Source of the DNA: Auanema rhodensis
Lineage: Eukaryota > Nematoda > Chromadorea > Rhabditida > Rhabditidae
NCBI GenBank assembly: GCA_964057225.1
Contig: OZ059895.1
Location: 22,268,688-22,332,687, forward strand
Direction: 5' to 3'
DNA: 64,000 nucleotides
Under the pieces are notes generated by a model. That model was not told the DNA's origin. It saw only the letters and a program-made list of their open reading frames with translations, and did no database searches. The position numbers and the translations under genes were made by a program. How positions within the stretch are numbered: position 1 is the first letter of the stretch; each line of letters begins with the position of its first letter. Positions 12,490-27,271 of the stretch are shown in pieces.

Positions 12490-13896
12490 TGGTAACCATG
12501 ACTTTGAAATTTACGTGATCTTTAATTTATGCTAATTAAGTGTACACATGATGTGCACTTGGTATGTAACTCGCTTTACGTCAAAGATAAAGAGATACGG
12601 TTTTTAAAATTAGATTCCCCATTTCCATGTTAGTCTAAAAACAAATTTTTATTGATATTGGTGCATGGCAACCATGACTTTAAAATTTACGTGAACTTAA
12701 ATTTATGCTAATTAAGTGTACACATGTTGTGCACTTGGTATGTAACTCGCTTCACGTGAAAGATGAAGAGATGCGGTTTTCAAAATTAGATTCCTCATGT
12801 CCATATTAGTCTAAAAACAAATTTTTATTGATATTGGTGCATGGCAACCATGACTTTAAAATTTACGTGAACTTTAATTTATGCTAATTAAGTGTACACA
12901 TGATGTGCACTTGGTATGTAACTCGCTTCACGTGAAAGATGAAGAGATGCGGTTTTCAAAATTAGATTCCTCATGTCCATATTAGTCTAAAAACAAATTT
13001 TTATTGATATTGGTGCATGGCAACCATGACTTTAAAATTTACGTGAACTCTAATTTATGCTAATTAAGTGTACATATGATGTGCACTTGGTATGTAATTC
13101 GCTTCAAGTCAAAGATAAAGAGATGCGGTTTTCAAAATTAGATTCCCTATGTCCATATTAGTCTAAACACACATTTTTATTAATATTGGTGGATGGTAAC
13201 CATGACTTTGAAATTTACGTGAACTTTAATTTATGCTAATTAAGTGTACACATGATGTGCACTTGGTATGTAACTCGCTTCACGTGAAAGATGAAGAGAT
13301 GCGGTTTTCAAAATTAGATTCCCCATGTCCATATTAGTCTAAACACAAATTTTTATTGATATTGGTGCATGGCAACCATGACTTTAAAATTTACGTGAAC
13401 TTTAATTTATGCTAATTAAGTGTACATATGATGTGCACTTGGTATGTAATTCGCTTCAAGTCAAAGATAAAGAGATGCGGTTTTCAAAATTAGATTCCCT
13501 ATGTCCATATTAGTCTAAACACACATTTTTATTAATATTGGTGGATGGTAACCATGACTTTGAAATTTACGTGAACTTCAATTTATGCTAATTAAGTGTA
13601 CACATGATGTGCACTTGGTATGTAACTCGCTTCACGTGAAAGATAAAGAGATGCGGTTTTCAAAATAGATTCCCCATTTCCATATTAGTCTAAAAACAAA
13701 TTTTTATTGATATTGCTGCATGGCAACCATGACTTTAAAATTTACGTGAACTTTAATTTATGCTAATTAAGTGTACACATGATGTGCACTTGGTATGTAA
13801 CTCGCTTTACGTCAAAGATAAAGAGATGCGGTTTTCAAAATTAGATTCCCCATGTCCATATTAGTCTAAAAACAAATTTTTATTAATATTGGTGCA
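12490..13896 (+). repeat. Block II HOR, 8-monomer version (copy 3)
   Basis: GTGATC markers at 12,515 and 13,922 are 1,407 bp apart, eight monomers with one 175-bp member. The ACATATGATG/CAAGTC monomer occurs twice, separated by a monomer with CCCCATG and AAACACAAATTT. It therefore carries a two-monomer internal duplication relative to the 6-monomer versions. Confidence 0.75.
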
Positions 13897-15303
13897 TGGT
13901 AACCATGACTTTGAAATTTACGTGATCTTTAATTTATGCTAATTAAGTGTACACATGATGTGCACTTGGTATGTAACTCGCTTTACGTCAAAGATAAAGA
14001 GATACGGTTTTTAAAATTAGATTCCCCATTTCCATGTTAGTCTAAAAACAAATTTTTATTGATATTGGTGCATGGCAACCATGACTTTAAAATTTACGTG
14101 AACTTAAATTTATGCTAATTAAGTGTACACATGTTGTGCACTTGGTATGTAACTCGCTTCACGTGAAAGATGAAGAGATGCGGTTTTCAAAATTAGATTC
14201 CTCATGTCCATATTAGTCTAAAAACAAATTTTTATTGATATTGGTGCATGGCAACCATGACTTTGAAATTTACGTGAACTTTAATTTATGCTAATTAAGT
14301 GTACACATGATGTGCACTTGGTATGTAACTCGCTTCACGTGAAAGATGAAGAGATGCGGTTTTCAAAATTAGATTCCTCATGTCCATATTAGTCTAAAAA
14401 CAAATTTTTATTGATATTGGTGCATGGCAACCATGACTTTAAAATTTACGTGAACTTTAATTTATGCTAATTAAGTGTACATATGATGTGCACTTGGTAT
14501 GTAATTCGCTTCAAGTCAAAGATAAAGAGATGCGGTTTTCAAAATTAGATTCCCTATGTCCATATTAGTCTAAACACACATTTTTATTAATATTGGTGGA
14601 TGGTAACCATGACTTTGAAATTTACGTGAACTTCAATTTATGCTAATTAAGTGTACACATGATGTGCACTTGGTATGTAACTCGCTTCACGTGAAAGATG
14701 AAGAGATGCGGTTTTCAAAATTAGATTCCTCATGTCCATATTAGTCTAAAAACACATTTTTGTTGATATAGGTGGATGGTAACCATGACTTTGAAATTTA
14801 CGTGAACTTCAATTTATGCTAATTAAGTGTACACATGATGTGCACTTGGTATGTAATTCGCTTCAAGTCAAAGATAAAGAGATGCGGTTTTCAAAATTAG
14901 ATTCCTTATGTCCATATTAGTCTAAAAACAAATTTTTATTAATATTGGTGAATGGTAACCATGACTTTGAAATTTACGTGAACTTTAATTCATGCTAATT
15001 AAGTGTACACATGATGTGCACTTGGTATGTAACTCGCTTCACGTGAAAGATAAAGAGATGCGGTTTTCAAAATAGATTCCCCATTTCCATATTAGTCTAA
15101 AAACAAATTTTTATTGATATTGCTGCATGGCAACCATGACTTTAAAATTTACGTGAACTTCAATTTATGCTAATTAAGTGTACACATGATGTGCACTTGG
15201 TATGTAACTCGCTTTACGTCAAAGATAAAGAGATGCGGTTTTCAAAATTAGATTCCCCATGTCCATATTAGTCTAAAAACAAATTTTTATTAATATTGGT
15301 GCA
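13897..15303 (+). repeat. Block II HOR, 8-monomer version (copy 4)
   Basis: GTGATC markers at 13,922 and 15,329 are 1,407 bp apart. Here the eight monomers include separate members with GATATAGGTGGATGG and GTGAATGG tails, plus one with AATTCATGC before the 175-bp GCTGCATGG monomer. The 6-monomer versions have a single hybrid in place of these three, so this version probably preserves a longer, older order. Confidence 0.75.
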
Positions 15304-16713
15304 TGGTAACCATGACTTTGAAATTTACGTGATCTTTAATTTATGCTAATTAAGTGTACACATGATGTGCACTTGGTATGTAACTCGCTTTACGTCAAAG
15401 ATAAAGAGATACGGTTTTTAAAATTAGATTCCCCATTTCCATGTTAGTCTAAAAACAAATTTTTATTGATATTGGTGCATGGCAACCATGACTTTAAAAT
15501 TTACGTGAACTTAAATTTATGCTAATTAAGTGTACACATGTTGTGCACTTGGTATGTAACTCGCTTCACGTCAAAGATAAAGAGATGCGGTTTTCAAAAT
15601 TAGATTCCCCATGTCCATATTAGTCTAAAAACAAATTTTTATTAATATTGGTGCATGGTAACCATGACTTTGAAATTTACGTGAACTTTAATTTATGCTA
15701 ATTAAGTGTACACATGATGTGCACTTGGTATGTAACTCGCTTCACGTCAAAGATAAAGAGATGCGGTTTTCAAAATTAGATTCCCCATGTCCATATTAGT
15801 CTAAAAACAAATTTTTATTAATATTGGTGCATGGTAACCATGACTTTGAAATTTACGTGAACTTTAATTTATGCTAATTAAGTGTGCACATGATGTGCAC
15901 TTGGTATGTAACTCGCTTCACGTGAAAGATGAAGAGATGCGGTTTTCAAAATTAGATTCCTCATGTCCATATTAGTCTAAAAACGAATATTTATTGATAT
16001 TGGTGCATGGTAACCATGACTTTGAAATTTACGTGAACTTTAATTTATGCTAATTAAGTGTACACATGATGTGCACTTGGTATGTAACTCGCTTCATGTG
16101 AAAGATGAAGAGATGCGGTTTTCAAAATTAGATTCCTCATGTCCATATTAGTCTAAAAACGAATTTTTATTAATATTTGTGCATGGTAACCATGACTTTG
16201 AAATTTACGTGAACTTTAATTTATGCTAATTAAGTGTACACATGATGTGCACTTGGTATGCAACTCGCTTCACGTGAAAGATGAAGAGATGCGGTTTTCA
16301 AAATTAGATTCCCCATGTCCATATTAGTCTAAAAACAAATTTTTATTAATATTGGTGCATGGTAACCATGACTTTGAAATTTACGTGTACTTCAATTTAT
16401 GCTAATTAAGTGTACACGTGATGTGCGCTTGGTATGTAACTCGCTTCACGTGAAAGATGAAGAGATGCGGTTTTCAAAATTAGATTCCCCATGTCCATAT
16501 TAGTCTAAAAACAAATTTTTATTAATATTGGTGCATGGTAACCATGACTTTGAAATTTACGTGAACTTCAATTTATGCTAATTAAGTGTACACGTGATGT
16601 GCGCTTGGTATGTAACTCGCTTCACGTGAAAGATGAAGAGATGCGGTTTTCAAAATTAGATTCCCCATTTCCATATTAGTCTAAAAACAAATTTTTATTG
16701 ATATTGGTGCATG

Positions 16714-17241
16714 GTAACCATGACTTTGAAATTTACGTGAACTTCAATTTATGCTAATTAAGTGTACACATGATGTGCACTTGGTATGTAACTCGCTTCA
16801 AGTCAAAGATAAAGAGATGCGGTTTTCAAAATTAGATTCCCTATGTCCATATTAGTCTAAAAACAAATTTTTATTAATATTGGTGCATGGTAACCATGAC
16901 TTTGAAATTTACGTGAACTTTAATTTATGCTAATTAAGTGTACACGTGATGTGCACTTGGTATGTAACTCGCTTCACGTGAAAGATAAAGAGATGCGGTT
17001 TTCAAAATTAGATTCCCCATTTCCAAATTAGTCTAAAAACAAATTTTTATTGATATTGGTGCATGGTAACCATGACTTTGAAATTTACGTGAACTTTAAT
17101 TTATGCTAATTAAGTGTACACATGATGTGCACTTGGTATGCAACTCGCTTCACGTGAAAGATGAAGAGATGCGGTTTTCAAAATTAGATTCCCCATGTCC
17201 ATATTAGTCTAAAAACAAATTTTTATTAATATTGGTGCATG
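16714..17241 (+). repeat. Block III trimer, copy 1
   Basis: Three monomers in order: CAAGTC with CCCTATG; ACACGTG with CATTTCCAAATTAG; GTATGCAACTC with GATGAAG. The same three-monomer order returns at 18,825 and 20,233. Confidence 0.8.
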
Positions 17242-18824
17242 GTAACCATGACTTTGAAATTTACGTGAACTTTAATTTATGCTAATTAAGTGTACACATG
17301 ATGTGCACTTGGTATGTAACTCGCTTCACGTCAAAGATAAAGAGATGCGGTTTTCAAAATTAGATTCCACATGTCCATATTAGTCTAAAAACGAATTTTT
17401 ATTGATATTGGTGCATGGTAACCATGACTTTGAAATTTACGTGAACTTTAATTTATGCTAATTAAGTGTACACATGATGTGCACTTGGTATGTAACTCGC
17501 TTCACGTGAAAGATAAAGGGATGCGGTTTTCAAAATTAGATTACCCATGTCCATATTAGTCTAAAAACAAATTTTTATTGATATTGGTGCATGGTAACCA
17601 TGACTTTGAAATTTACGTGAACTTTAATTTATGCTTATTAAGTGTACACGTGATGTGCACTTGGTATGTAACTCGCTTCACGTGAAAGATAAAGGGATGC
17701 GGTTTTCAAAATTAGATTCCCCATGTCCATATTAGTCTAAAAACAAATTTTTATTGATATTGGTGCATGGTAACCATGACTTTGAAATTTACGTGAACTT
17801 CAAATTATGCTAATTAAGTGTACACGTGATGTGCGCTTGGTATGTAACTCGCTTCACGTGAAAGATGAAGAGATGCGGTTTTCAAAATAGATTCCCCATT
17901 TCCATATTAGTCTAAAAACAAATTTTTATTGATATTGGTGCATGGTAACCATGACTTTGAAATTTACGTGAACTTCAATTTATGCTAATTAAGTGTACAC
18001 ATGATGTGCACTTGGTATGTAACTCGCTTCAAGTCAAAGATAAAGAGATGCGGTTTTCAAAATTAGATTCCCTATGTCCATATTAGTCTAAAAACAAATT
18101 TTTATTAATATTGGTGCATGGTAACCATGACTTTGAAATTTACGTGAACTTCAATTTATGCTAATTAAGTGTACACGTGATGTGCGCTTGGTATGCAACT
18201 CGCTTCACGTGAAAGATGAAGAGATGCGGTTTTCAAAATTAGATTCCCCATGTCCATATTAGTCTAAAAACAAATTTTTATTAATATTGGTGCATGGTAA
18301 CCATGACTTTGAAATTTACGTGAACTTCAATTTATGCTAATTATGTGTACACGTGATGTGCGCTTGGTATGTAACTCGCTTCACGTGAAAGATGAAGAGA
18401 TGCAGTTTTCAAAATTAGATTCCCCATTTCCATATTAGTCTAAAAACAAATTTTTATTAATATTGGTGCATGGTAACCATGACTTTGAAATTTACGTGAA
18501 CTTTAATTTATGCTAATTAAGTGTACACATGATGTGCACTTGGTATGTAACTCGCTTCACGTCGAAGATAAAGAGATGCGGTTTTCAAAATTAGATTCCC
18601 CATGTCCATATTAGTCTAAAAACAAATTTTTATTAATATTGGTGCATGGTAACTATGACTTTGAAATCTACGTGAACTTCAATTTATGCTAATTAAGTGT
18701 ACACGTGATGTACGCTTGGTATGTAACTCGCTTCACGTGAAAGATGAAGAGATGCGGTTTTCAAAATTAGATTCCCCATTTCCATATTAGCCTAAAAACA
18801 AATTTTTATTGATATTGGTGCATG

Positions 18825-19352
18825 GTAACCATGACTTTGAAATTTACGTGAACTTCAATTTATGCTAATTAAGTGTACACATGATGTGCACTTGGTATGT
18901 AACTCGCTTCAAGTCAAAGATAAAGAGATGCGGTTTTCAAAATTAGATTCCCTATGTCCATATTAGTCTAAAAACAAATTTTTATTAATATTGGTGCATG
19001 GTAACCATGACTTTGAAATTTACGTGAACTTTAATTTATGCTAATTAAGTGTACACGTGATGTGCACTTGGTATGTAACTCGCTTCACGTGAAAGATAAA
19101 GAGATGCGGTTTTCAAAATTAGATTCCCCATTTCCAAATTAGTCTAAAAACAAATTTTTATTTATATTGGTGCATGGTAACCATGACTTTGAAATTTACG
19201 TGAACTTTAATTTATGCTAATTAAGTGTACACATGATGTGCACTTGGTATGCAACTCGCTTCACGTGAAAGATGAAGAGATGCGGTTTTCAAAATTAGAT
19301 TCCCCATGTCCATATTAGTCTAAAAACAAATTTTTATTAATATTGGTGCATG
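18825..19352 (+). repeat. Block III trimer, copy 2
   Basis: Lies 2,111 bp (12 monomers, one of them 175 bp) after copy 1, with the same three diagnostic monomers. Its middle monomer has the private TTTATTTATATTGG near 19,157. Confidence 0.8.
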
Positions 19353-20232
19353 GTAACCATGACTTTGAAATTTACGTGAACTTTAATTTATGCTAATTAA
19401 GTGTACACATGATGTGCACTTGGTATGTAACTCGCTTCACGTCAAAGATAAAGAGATGCGGTTTTCAAAATTAGATTCCCCATGTCCATATTAGTCTAAA
19501 AACAAATTTTTATTAATATTGGTGCATGGTAACCATGACTTTGAAATTTACGTGAACTTTAATTTATGCTAATTAAGTGTACACATGATGTGCACTTGGT
19601 ATGTAACTCGCTTCACGTGAAAGATGAAGAGATGCGGTTTTCAAAATTAGATTCCTCATGTCCATATTAGTCTAAAAACGAATTTTTATTGATATTGGTG
19701 CATGGTAACCATGACTTTGAAATTTACGTGAACTTTAATTTATGCTAATTAAGTGTACACATGATGTGCACTTGGTATGTAACTCGCTTCATGTGAAAGA
19801 TGAAGAGATGCGGTTTTCAAAATTAGATTCCCCATGTCCATATTAGTCTAAAAACAAATTTTTATTGATATTGGTGCATGGTAACCATGACTTTGAAATT
19901 TACGTGAACTTTAATTTATGCTAATTAAGTGTACACATGATGTGCACTTGGTATGCAACTCGCTTCACGTGAAAGATGAAGAGATGCGGTTTTCAAAATT
20001 AGATTCCCCATGTCCATATTAGTCTAAAAACAAATTTTTATTAATATTGGTGCATGGTAACCATGACTTTGAAATTTACGTGAACTTCAATTTATGCTAA
20101 TTAAGTGTACACGTGATGTGCGCTTGGTATGTAACTCGCTTCACGTGAAAGATGAAGAGATGCGGTTTTCAAAATTAGATTCCCCATTTCAATATTAGTC
20201 TAAAAACAAATTTTTATTGATATTGGTGCATG

Positions 20233-20760
20233 GTAACCATGACTTTGAAATTTACGTGAACTTCAATTTATGCTAATTAAGTGTACACATGATGTGCACT
20301 TGGTATGTAACTCGCTTCAAGTCAAAGATAAAGAGATGCGGTTTTCAAAATTAGATTCCCTATGTCCATATTAGTCTAAAAACAAATTTTTATTAATATT
20401 GGTGCATGGTAACCATGACTTTGAAATTTACGTGAACTTTAATTTATGCTAATTAAGTGTACACGTGATGTGCACTTGGTATGTAACTCGCTTCACGTGA
20501 AAGATAAAGAGATGCGGTTTTCAAAATTAGATTCCCCATTTCCAAATTAGTCTAAAAACAAATTTTTATTGATATTGGTGCATGGTAACCATGACTTTGA
20601 AATTTACGTGAACTTTAATTTATGCTAATTAAGTGTACACATGATGTGCACTTGGTATGCAACTCGCTTCACGTGAAAGATGAAGAGATGCGGTTTTCAA
20701 AATTAGATTCCCCATGTCCATATTAGTCTAAAAACAAATTTTTATTAATATTGGTGCATG
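20233..20760 (+). repeat. Block III trimer, copy 3
   Basis: Lies 1,408 bp (eight monomers) after copy 2, in the same order. A partial fourth occurrence starts near 22,530, where the third monomer is replaced by one with CACGTC and GATAAAGGG. Confidence 0.8.
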
Positions 20761-23700
20761 GTAACCATGACTTTGAAATTTACGTGAACTTTAATTTATG
20801 CTAATTAAGTGTACACATGATGTGCACTTGGTATGTAACTCGCTTCAGGTGAAAGATGAAGAGATGCGGTTTTCAAAATTAGATTCCTCATGTCCATATT
20901 AGTCTAAAAACGAATTTTTATTGATATTGGTGCATGGTAACCATGACTTTGAAATTTACGTGAACTTTAATTTATGCTTATTAAGTGTACACATGATGTG
21001 CACTTGGTATGTAACTCGCTTCACGTGAAAGATGAAGAGATGCGGTTTTCAAAATTAGATTCCTCATGTCCATATTAGTCTAAAAACAAATTTTTATTAA
21101 TATTGGTGCATGGTAACCATGACTTTGAAATTTACGTGAACTTTAATTTATGCTTATTAAGTGTACACGTGATGTGCACTTGGTATGTAACTCGCTTCAC
21201 GTGAAAGATAAAGGGATGCGGTTTTTAAAATTAGATTCCCCATGTCCATATTAGTCTAAAAACAAATTTTTATTGATATTGGTGCATGGTAACCATGACT
21301 TTGAAATTTACGTGAACTTTAATTTATGCTAATTAAGTGTACACGTGATGTGCACTTGGTATGTAACTCGCTTCACGTGAAAGATAAAGAGATGCGGTTT
21401 TCAAAATTAGATTCCCCATTTCCAAATTAGTCTAAAAACAAATTTTTATTAATATTGGTGCATGGTAACCATGACTTTGAAATTTACGTGAACTTCAATT
21501 TATGCTAATTAAGTGTACACATGATGTGCACTTGGTATGCAACTCGCTTCACGTGAAAGATGAAGAGATGCGGTTTTCAAAATTAGATTCCCCATGTCCA
21601 TATTAGTCTAAAAACAAATTTTTATTAATATTGGTGCATGGTAACCATGACTTTGAAATTTACGTGAACTTTAATTTATGCTAATTAAGTGTACACATGA
21701 TGTGCACTTGGTATGTAACTCGCTTCACGTGAAAGATAAAGAGATGCGGTTTTCAAAATTAGATTCCCCATTTCCAAATTAGTCTAAAAACAAATTTTTA
21801 TTGATATTGGTGCATGGTAACCATGACTTTGAAATTTACGTGAACTTTAATTTATGCTTATTAAGTGTACACATGATGTGCACTTGGTATGTAACTCGCT
21901 TCATGTGAAAGATGAAGAGATGCGGTTTTCAAAATTAGATTCCTCATGTCCATATTAGTCTAAAAACAAATTTTTATTAATATTGGTGCATGGTAACCAT
22001 GACTTTGAAATTTACGTGAACTTTAATTTATGCTTATTAAGTGTACACGTGATGTGCACTTGGTATGTAACTCGCTTCACGTGAAAGATAAAGGGATGCG
22101 GTTTTTAAAATTAGATTCCCCATGTCCATATTAGTCTAAAAACAAATTTTTATTGATATTGGTGCATGGTAACCATGACTTTGAAATTTACGTGAACTTT
22201 AATTTATGCTAATTAAGTGTACACATGATGTGCACTTGGTGTGCAACTCGCTTCACGTGAAAGATGAAGAGATGCGGTTTTCAAAATTAGATTCCCCATG
22301 TCCATATTAGTCTAAAAACAAATTTTTATTAATATTGGTGCATGGTAACCATGACTTTGAAATTTACGTGAACTTCAATTTATGCTAATTAAGTGTACAC
22401 GTGATGTGCGCTTGGTATGTAACTCGCTTCACGTGAAAGATGAAGAGATGCGGTTTTCAAAATTAAATTCCCCATTTCCATATTAGTCTAAAAACAAATT
22501 TTTATTGATATTGGTGCATGGTAACCATGACTTTGAAATTTACGTGAACTTCAATTTATGCTAATTAAGTGTACACATGATGTGCACTTGGTATGTAACT
22601 CGCTTCAAGTCAAAGATAATGAGATGCGGTTTTCAAAATTAGATTCCCTATGTCCATATTAGTCTAAAAACAAATTTTTATTAATATTGGTGCATGGTAA
22701 CCATGACTTTGAAATTTACGTGAACTTTAATTTATGCTAATTAAGTGTACACGTGATGTGCACTTGGTATGTAACTCGCTTCACGTGAAAGATAAAGAGA
22801 TGCGGTTTTCAAAATTAGATTCCCCATTTCCAAATTAGTCTAAAAACAAATTTTTATTGATATTGGTGCATGGTAACCATGACTTTGAAATTTACGTGAA
22901 CTTTAATTTATGCTAATTAAGTGTACACATGATGTGCACTTGGTATGTAACTCGCTTCACGTCAAAGATAAAGGGATGCGGTTTTCAAAATTAGATTCCC
23001 CATGTCCATATTAGTCTAAAAACAAATTTTTATTGATATTGGTGCATGGTAACCATGACTTTGAAATTTACGTGAACTTTAATTTATGCTAATTAAGTGT
23101 ACACATGATGTGCACTTGGTATGTAACTCGCTTCACGTGAAAAATGAAGAGATGAGGTTTTCAAAATTAGATTCCTCATGTCCATATTAGTCTAAAAACG
23201 AAGTTTTATTGATATTGGTGCATGGTAACCATGACTTTGAAATTTACGTGAACTTTAATTTATGCTAATTAAGTGTACACATGATGTGCACTTGGTATGT
23301 AACTCGCTTCATGTGAAAGATGAAGAGATGCGGTTTTCAAAATTAGAGTCCTCATGTCCATATTAGTCTAAAAACAAATTTTTATTAATATTGGTGCATG
23401 GTAACCATGACTTTGATATTTACGTGAACTTTAATTTATGCTTATTAAGTGTACACGTGATGTGCACTTGGTATGTAACTCGCTTCACGTGAAAGATAAA
23501 GGGATGCGGTTTTCAAAATTAGATTCCTCATGTCCATATTAGTCTAAAAACGAATTTTTATTGATATTGGTGCATGGTAACCATGACTTTGAAATTTACG
23601 TGAACTTTAATTTATGCTAATTAAGTGTACACATGATGTGCACTTGGTATGTAACTCGCTTCATGTGAAAGATGAAGAGATGCGGTTTTCAAAATTAGAT

Positions 23701-25864
23701 TCCTCATGTCCATATTAGTCTAAAAACAAATTTTTATTAATATTGGTGCATGGTAACCATGACTTTGATATTTACGTGAACTTTAATTTATGCTTATTAA
23801 GTGTACACGTGATGTGCACTTGGTATGTAACTCGCTTCACGTGAAAGATAAAGGGATGCGGTTTTCAAAATTAGATTCCCCATGTCCATATTAGTCTAAA
23901 AACAAATTTTTATTGATATTGGTGCATGGTAACCATGACTTTGAAATTTACGTGAACTTTAATTCATGCTAATTAAGTGTACACATGATGTGCACTTGGT
24001 ATGTAACTCGCTTCACGTGAAAGATGAAGAGATGCGGTTTTCAAAATTAGATTCCCCATGTCCATATTAGTCTAAAAACAAATTTTTATTAATATTGGTG
24101 CATGGTAACCATGACTTTGAAATTTACGTGAACTTTAATTTATGCTTATTAAGTGTACACGTGATGTGCACTTGGTATGTAACTCGCTTCACGTGAAAGA
24201 TGAAGAGATGCGCTTTTCGAAATTAGATTCCCCATGTCCATATTAGTCTAAAAACACATTTTTGTTGATATTGGTGGATGGTAACCATGACTTTGAAATT
24301 TACGTGAACTTCAATTTATGCTAATTAAGTGTACACATGATGTGCACTTGGTATGTAACTCGCTTCAAGTCAAAGATAATGAGATGCGGTTTTCAAAATT
24401 AGATTCCTCATGTCCATATTAGTCTAAAAACAAATTTTTATTAATATTGGTGCATGGTAACCATGACTTTGATATTTACGTGAACTTTAATTTATGCTTA
24501 TTAAGTGTACACATGTTGTGCACTTGGTATGTAACTCGCTTCACGTCAAAGATAAAGAGATGCGGTTTTCAAAATTAGATTCCCCATGTCCATATTAGTC
24601 TAAAAACAAATTTTTATTAATATTGGTGCATGGTAACCATGACTTTGAAATTTACGTGAACTTTAATTTATGCTAATTAAGTGTACACATGATGTGCACT
24701 TGGTATGTAACTCGCTTCACGTCAAAGATAAAGAGATGCGGTTTTCAAAATTAGATTCCCCATGTCCATATTAGTCTAAAAACAAATTTTTATTAATATT
24801 GGTGCATGGTAACCATGACTTTGAAATTTACGTGAACTTTAATTTATGCTAATTAAGTGTACACATGATGTGCACTTGGTATGTAACTCGCTTAACGTGA
24901 AAGATGAAGAGATGCGGTTTTCAAAATTAGATTCCTCATGTCCATATTAGTCTAAAAACGAATTTTTATTGATATTGGTGCATGGTAACCATGACTTTGA
25001 AATTTACGTGAACTTTAATTTATGCTAATTAAGTGTACACATGATGTGCACTTGGTATGTAACTCGCTTCATGTGAAAGATGAAGAGATACGGTTTTCAA
25101 AATTAGATTCCTCATGTCCATATTAGTCTAAAAACAAATTTTTATTAATATTGGTGCATGGTAACCATGACTTTGAAATTTACGTGAACTTTAATTTATG
25201 CTTATTAAGTGTACACGTGATGTGCACTTGGTATGTAACTCGCTTCACGTGAAAGATAAAGGGATGCGGTTTTCAAAATTAGATTCCCCATGTCCATATT
25301 AGTCTAAAAACAAATTTTTATTGATATTGGTGCATGGTAACCATGACTTTGAAATTTACGTGAACTTTAATTTATGCTAATTAAGTGTACACATGATGTG
25401 CACTTGGTATGTAACTCGCTTCACGTCAAAGATAAAGAGATGCGGTTTTCAAAATTAGATTCCCCATTTCCATGTTAGTCTAAAAACAAATTTTTATTGA
25501 TATTGGTGCATGGTAACCATGACTTTGAAATTTACGTGAACTTCAATTTATGCTAATTAAGTGTACACGTGATGTGCACTTGGTATGTAACTCGCTTCAC
25601 GTGAAAGATGAAGAGATGCGGTTTTCAAAATTAGATTCCCCATGTCCATATTAGTCTAAAAACACATTTTTGTTGATATTGGTGGATGGTAACCATGACT
25701 TTGAAATTTACGTGAACTTCAATTTATGCTAATTAAGTGTACACATGATGTGCACTTGGTATGTAACTCGCTTCAAGTCAAAGATAAAGAGATGCGGTTT
25801 TCAAAATTAGATTCCCTATGTCCATATTAAACTGAAAACAAATTTTTATTAATATTGGTGCATG

Positions 25865-27271
25865 GTAACCATGACTTTGAAATTTACGTGAACTTTAATT
25901 TATGCTAATTAAGTGTACACATGATGTGCACTTGGTATGTAACTCGCTTCACGTGAAAGATAAAGAGATGAGGTTTTCAAAATAGATTCCTCATTTCCAT
26001 ATTAGTCTAAAAACAAATTTTTATTGATCTTGGTGCATGGCAACCATGACTTTAAAATTTACGTGAACTTTAATTTATGCTAATTAAGTGTACACATGAT
26101 GTGCACTTGGTATGTAACTCGCTTTACGTCAAAGATAAAGAGATGCGGTTTTCAAAATTAGATTCCCCATGTCCATATTAGTCTAAAAACAAATTTTTAT
26201 TAATATTGGTGCATGGTAACCATGACTTTGAAATTTACGTGAACTTTAATTTATGCTAATTAAGTGTACACATGATGTGCACTTGGTATGTAACTCGCTT
26301 AACGTGAAAGATGAAGAGATGCGGTTTTCAAAATTAGATTCCTCATGTCCATATTAGTCTAAAAACGAATTTTTATTGATATTGGTGCATGGTAACCATG
26401 ACTTTGAAATTTACGTGAACTTTAATTTATGCTAATTAAGTGTACACATGATGTGCACTTGGTATGTAACTCGCTTCATGTGAAAGATGAAGAGATACGG
26501 TTTTCAAAATTAGATTCCTCATGTCCATATTAGTCTAAAAACAAATTTTTATTAATATTGGTGCATGGTAACCATGACTTTGAAATTTACGTGAACTTTA
26601 ATTTATGCTTATTAAGTGTACACGTGATGTGCACTTGGTATGTAACTCGCTTCACGTGAAAGATAAAGGGATGCGGTTTTCAAAATTAGATTCCCCATGT
26701 CCATATTAGTCTAAAAACAAATTTTTATTGATATTGGTGCATGGTAACCATGACTTTGAAATTTACGTGAACTTTAATTTATGCTAATTAAGTGTACACA
26801 TGATGTGCACTTGGTATGTAACTCGCTTCACGTCAAAGATAAAGAGATGCGGTTTTCAAAATTAGATTCCCCATTTCCATGTTAGTCTAAAAACAAATTT
26901 TTATTGATATTGGTGCATGGTAACCATGACTTTGAAATTTACGTGAACTTCAATTTATGCTAATTAAGTGTACACGTGATGTGCACTTGGTATGTAACTC
27001 GCTTCACGTGAAAGATGAAGAGATGCGGTTTTCAAAATTAGATTCCCCATGTCCATATTAGTCTAAAAACACATTTTTGTTGATATTGGTGGATGGTAAC
27101 CATGACTTTGAAATTTACGTGAACTTCAATTTATGCTAATTAAGTGTACACATGATGTGCACTTGGTATGTAACTCGCTTCAAGTCAAAGATAAAGAGAT
27201 GCGGTTTTCAAAATTAGATTCCCTATGTCCATATTAAACTGAAAACAAATTTTTATTAATATTGGTGCATG
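25865..27271 (+). repeat. Block IV HOR copy, 8-monomer (m3 and m4 absent)
   Basis: Bounded by AAACTGAAAAC monomers (marker starts at 25,826 and 27,233). The order is m1, m2, m5-m10. Its m1 reads GATGAGG and TTCCTCATTTCC. Because m2 and m4 share the same 3' end (CCCCATG...TTAATATTGG), deletion by exchange between them explains the missing pair. Its m5 has the private CTTAACGTG, shared with the incomplete copy 1,407 bp to the left. Confidence 0.85.

Larger units (their letters stand above)
5640..15590 (+). repeat. Array block II: HOR family marked by GCTGCATGG and GATATAGG
   Basis: Diagnostic TATTGCTGCATGG occurs at about 7,561, 8,968, 10,199 and then near 11,250, 12,306, 13,712 and 15,120. 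GATATAGGTGGATGG occurs near 5,972, 6,323, 7,203, 8,610, 9,841 and 14,764. GTAATTCGCTTCAAGTC is confined to this block as far as I can see. Spacings are 2, 5, 6, 7 or 8 monomers, so the block is one related HOR family that has gained and lost whole monomers. The block edges are set by the first and last of these markers. Confidence 0.8.
15590..24600 (+). repeat. Array block III: irregular spacing around a recurrent trimer
   Basis: About 51 monomers. GTATGCAACTC (or GTGTGCAACTC) occurs at about 16,260, 17,140, 18,195, 19,251, 19,955, 20,659, 21,539 and 22,243, giving spacings of 5, 6, 6, 4, 4, 5 and 4 monomers. CATTTCCAAATTAG occurs near 17,021, 19,132, 20,540, 21,420, 21,772 and 22,828. The subtypes recur in short shared runs but not with one fixed HOR length. 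No gene or foreign insertion is seen. Confidence 0.8.
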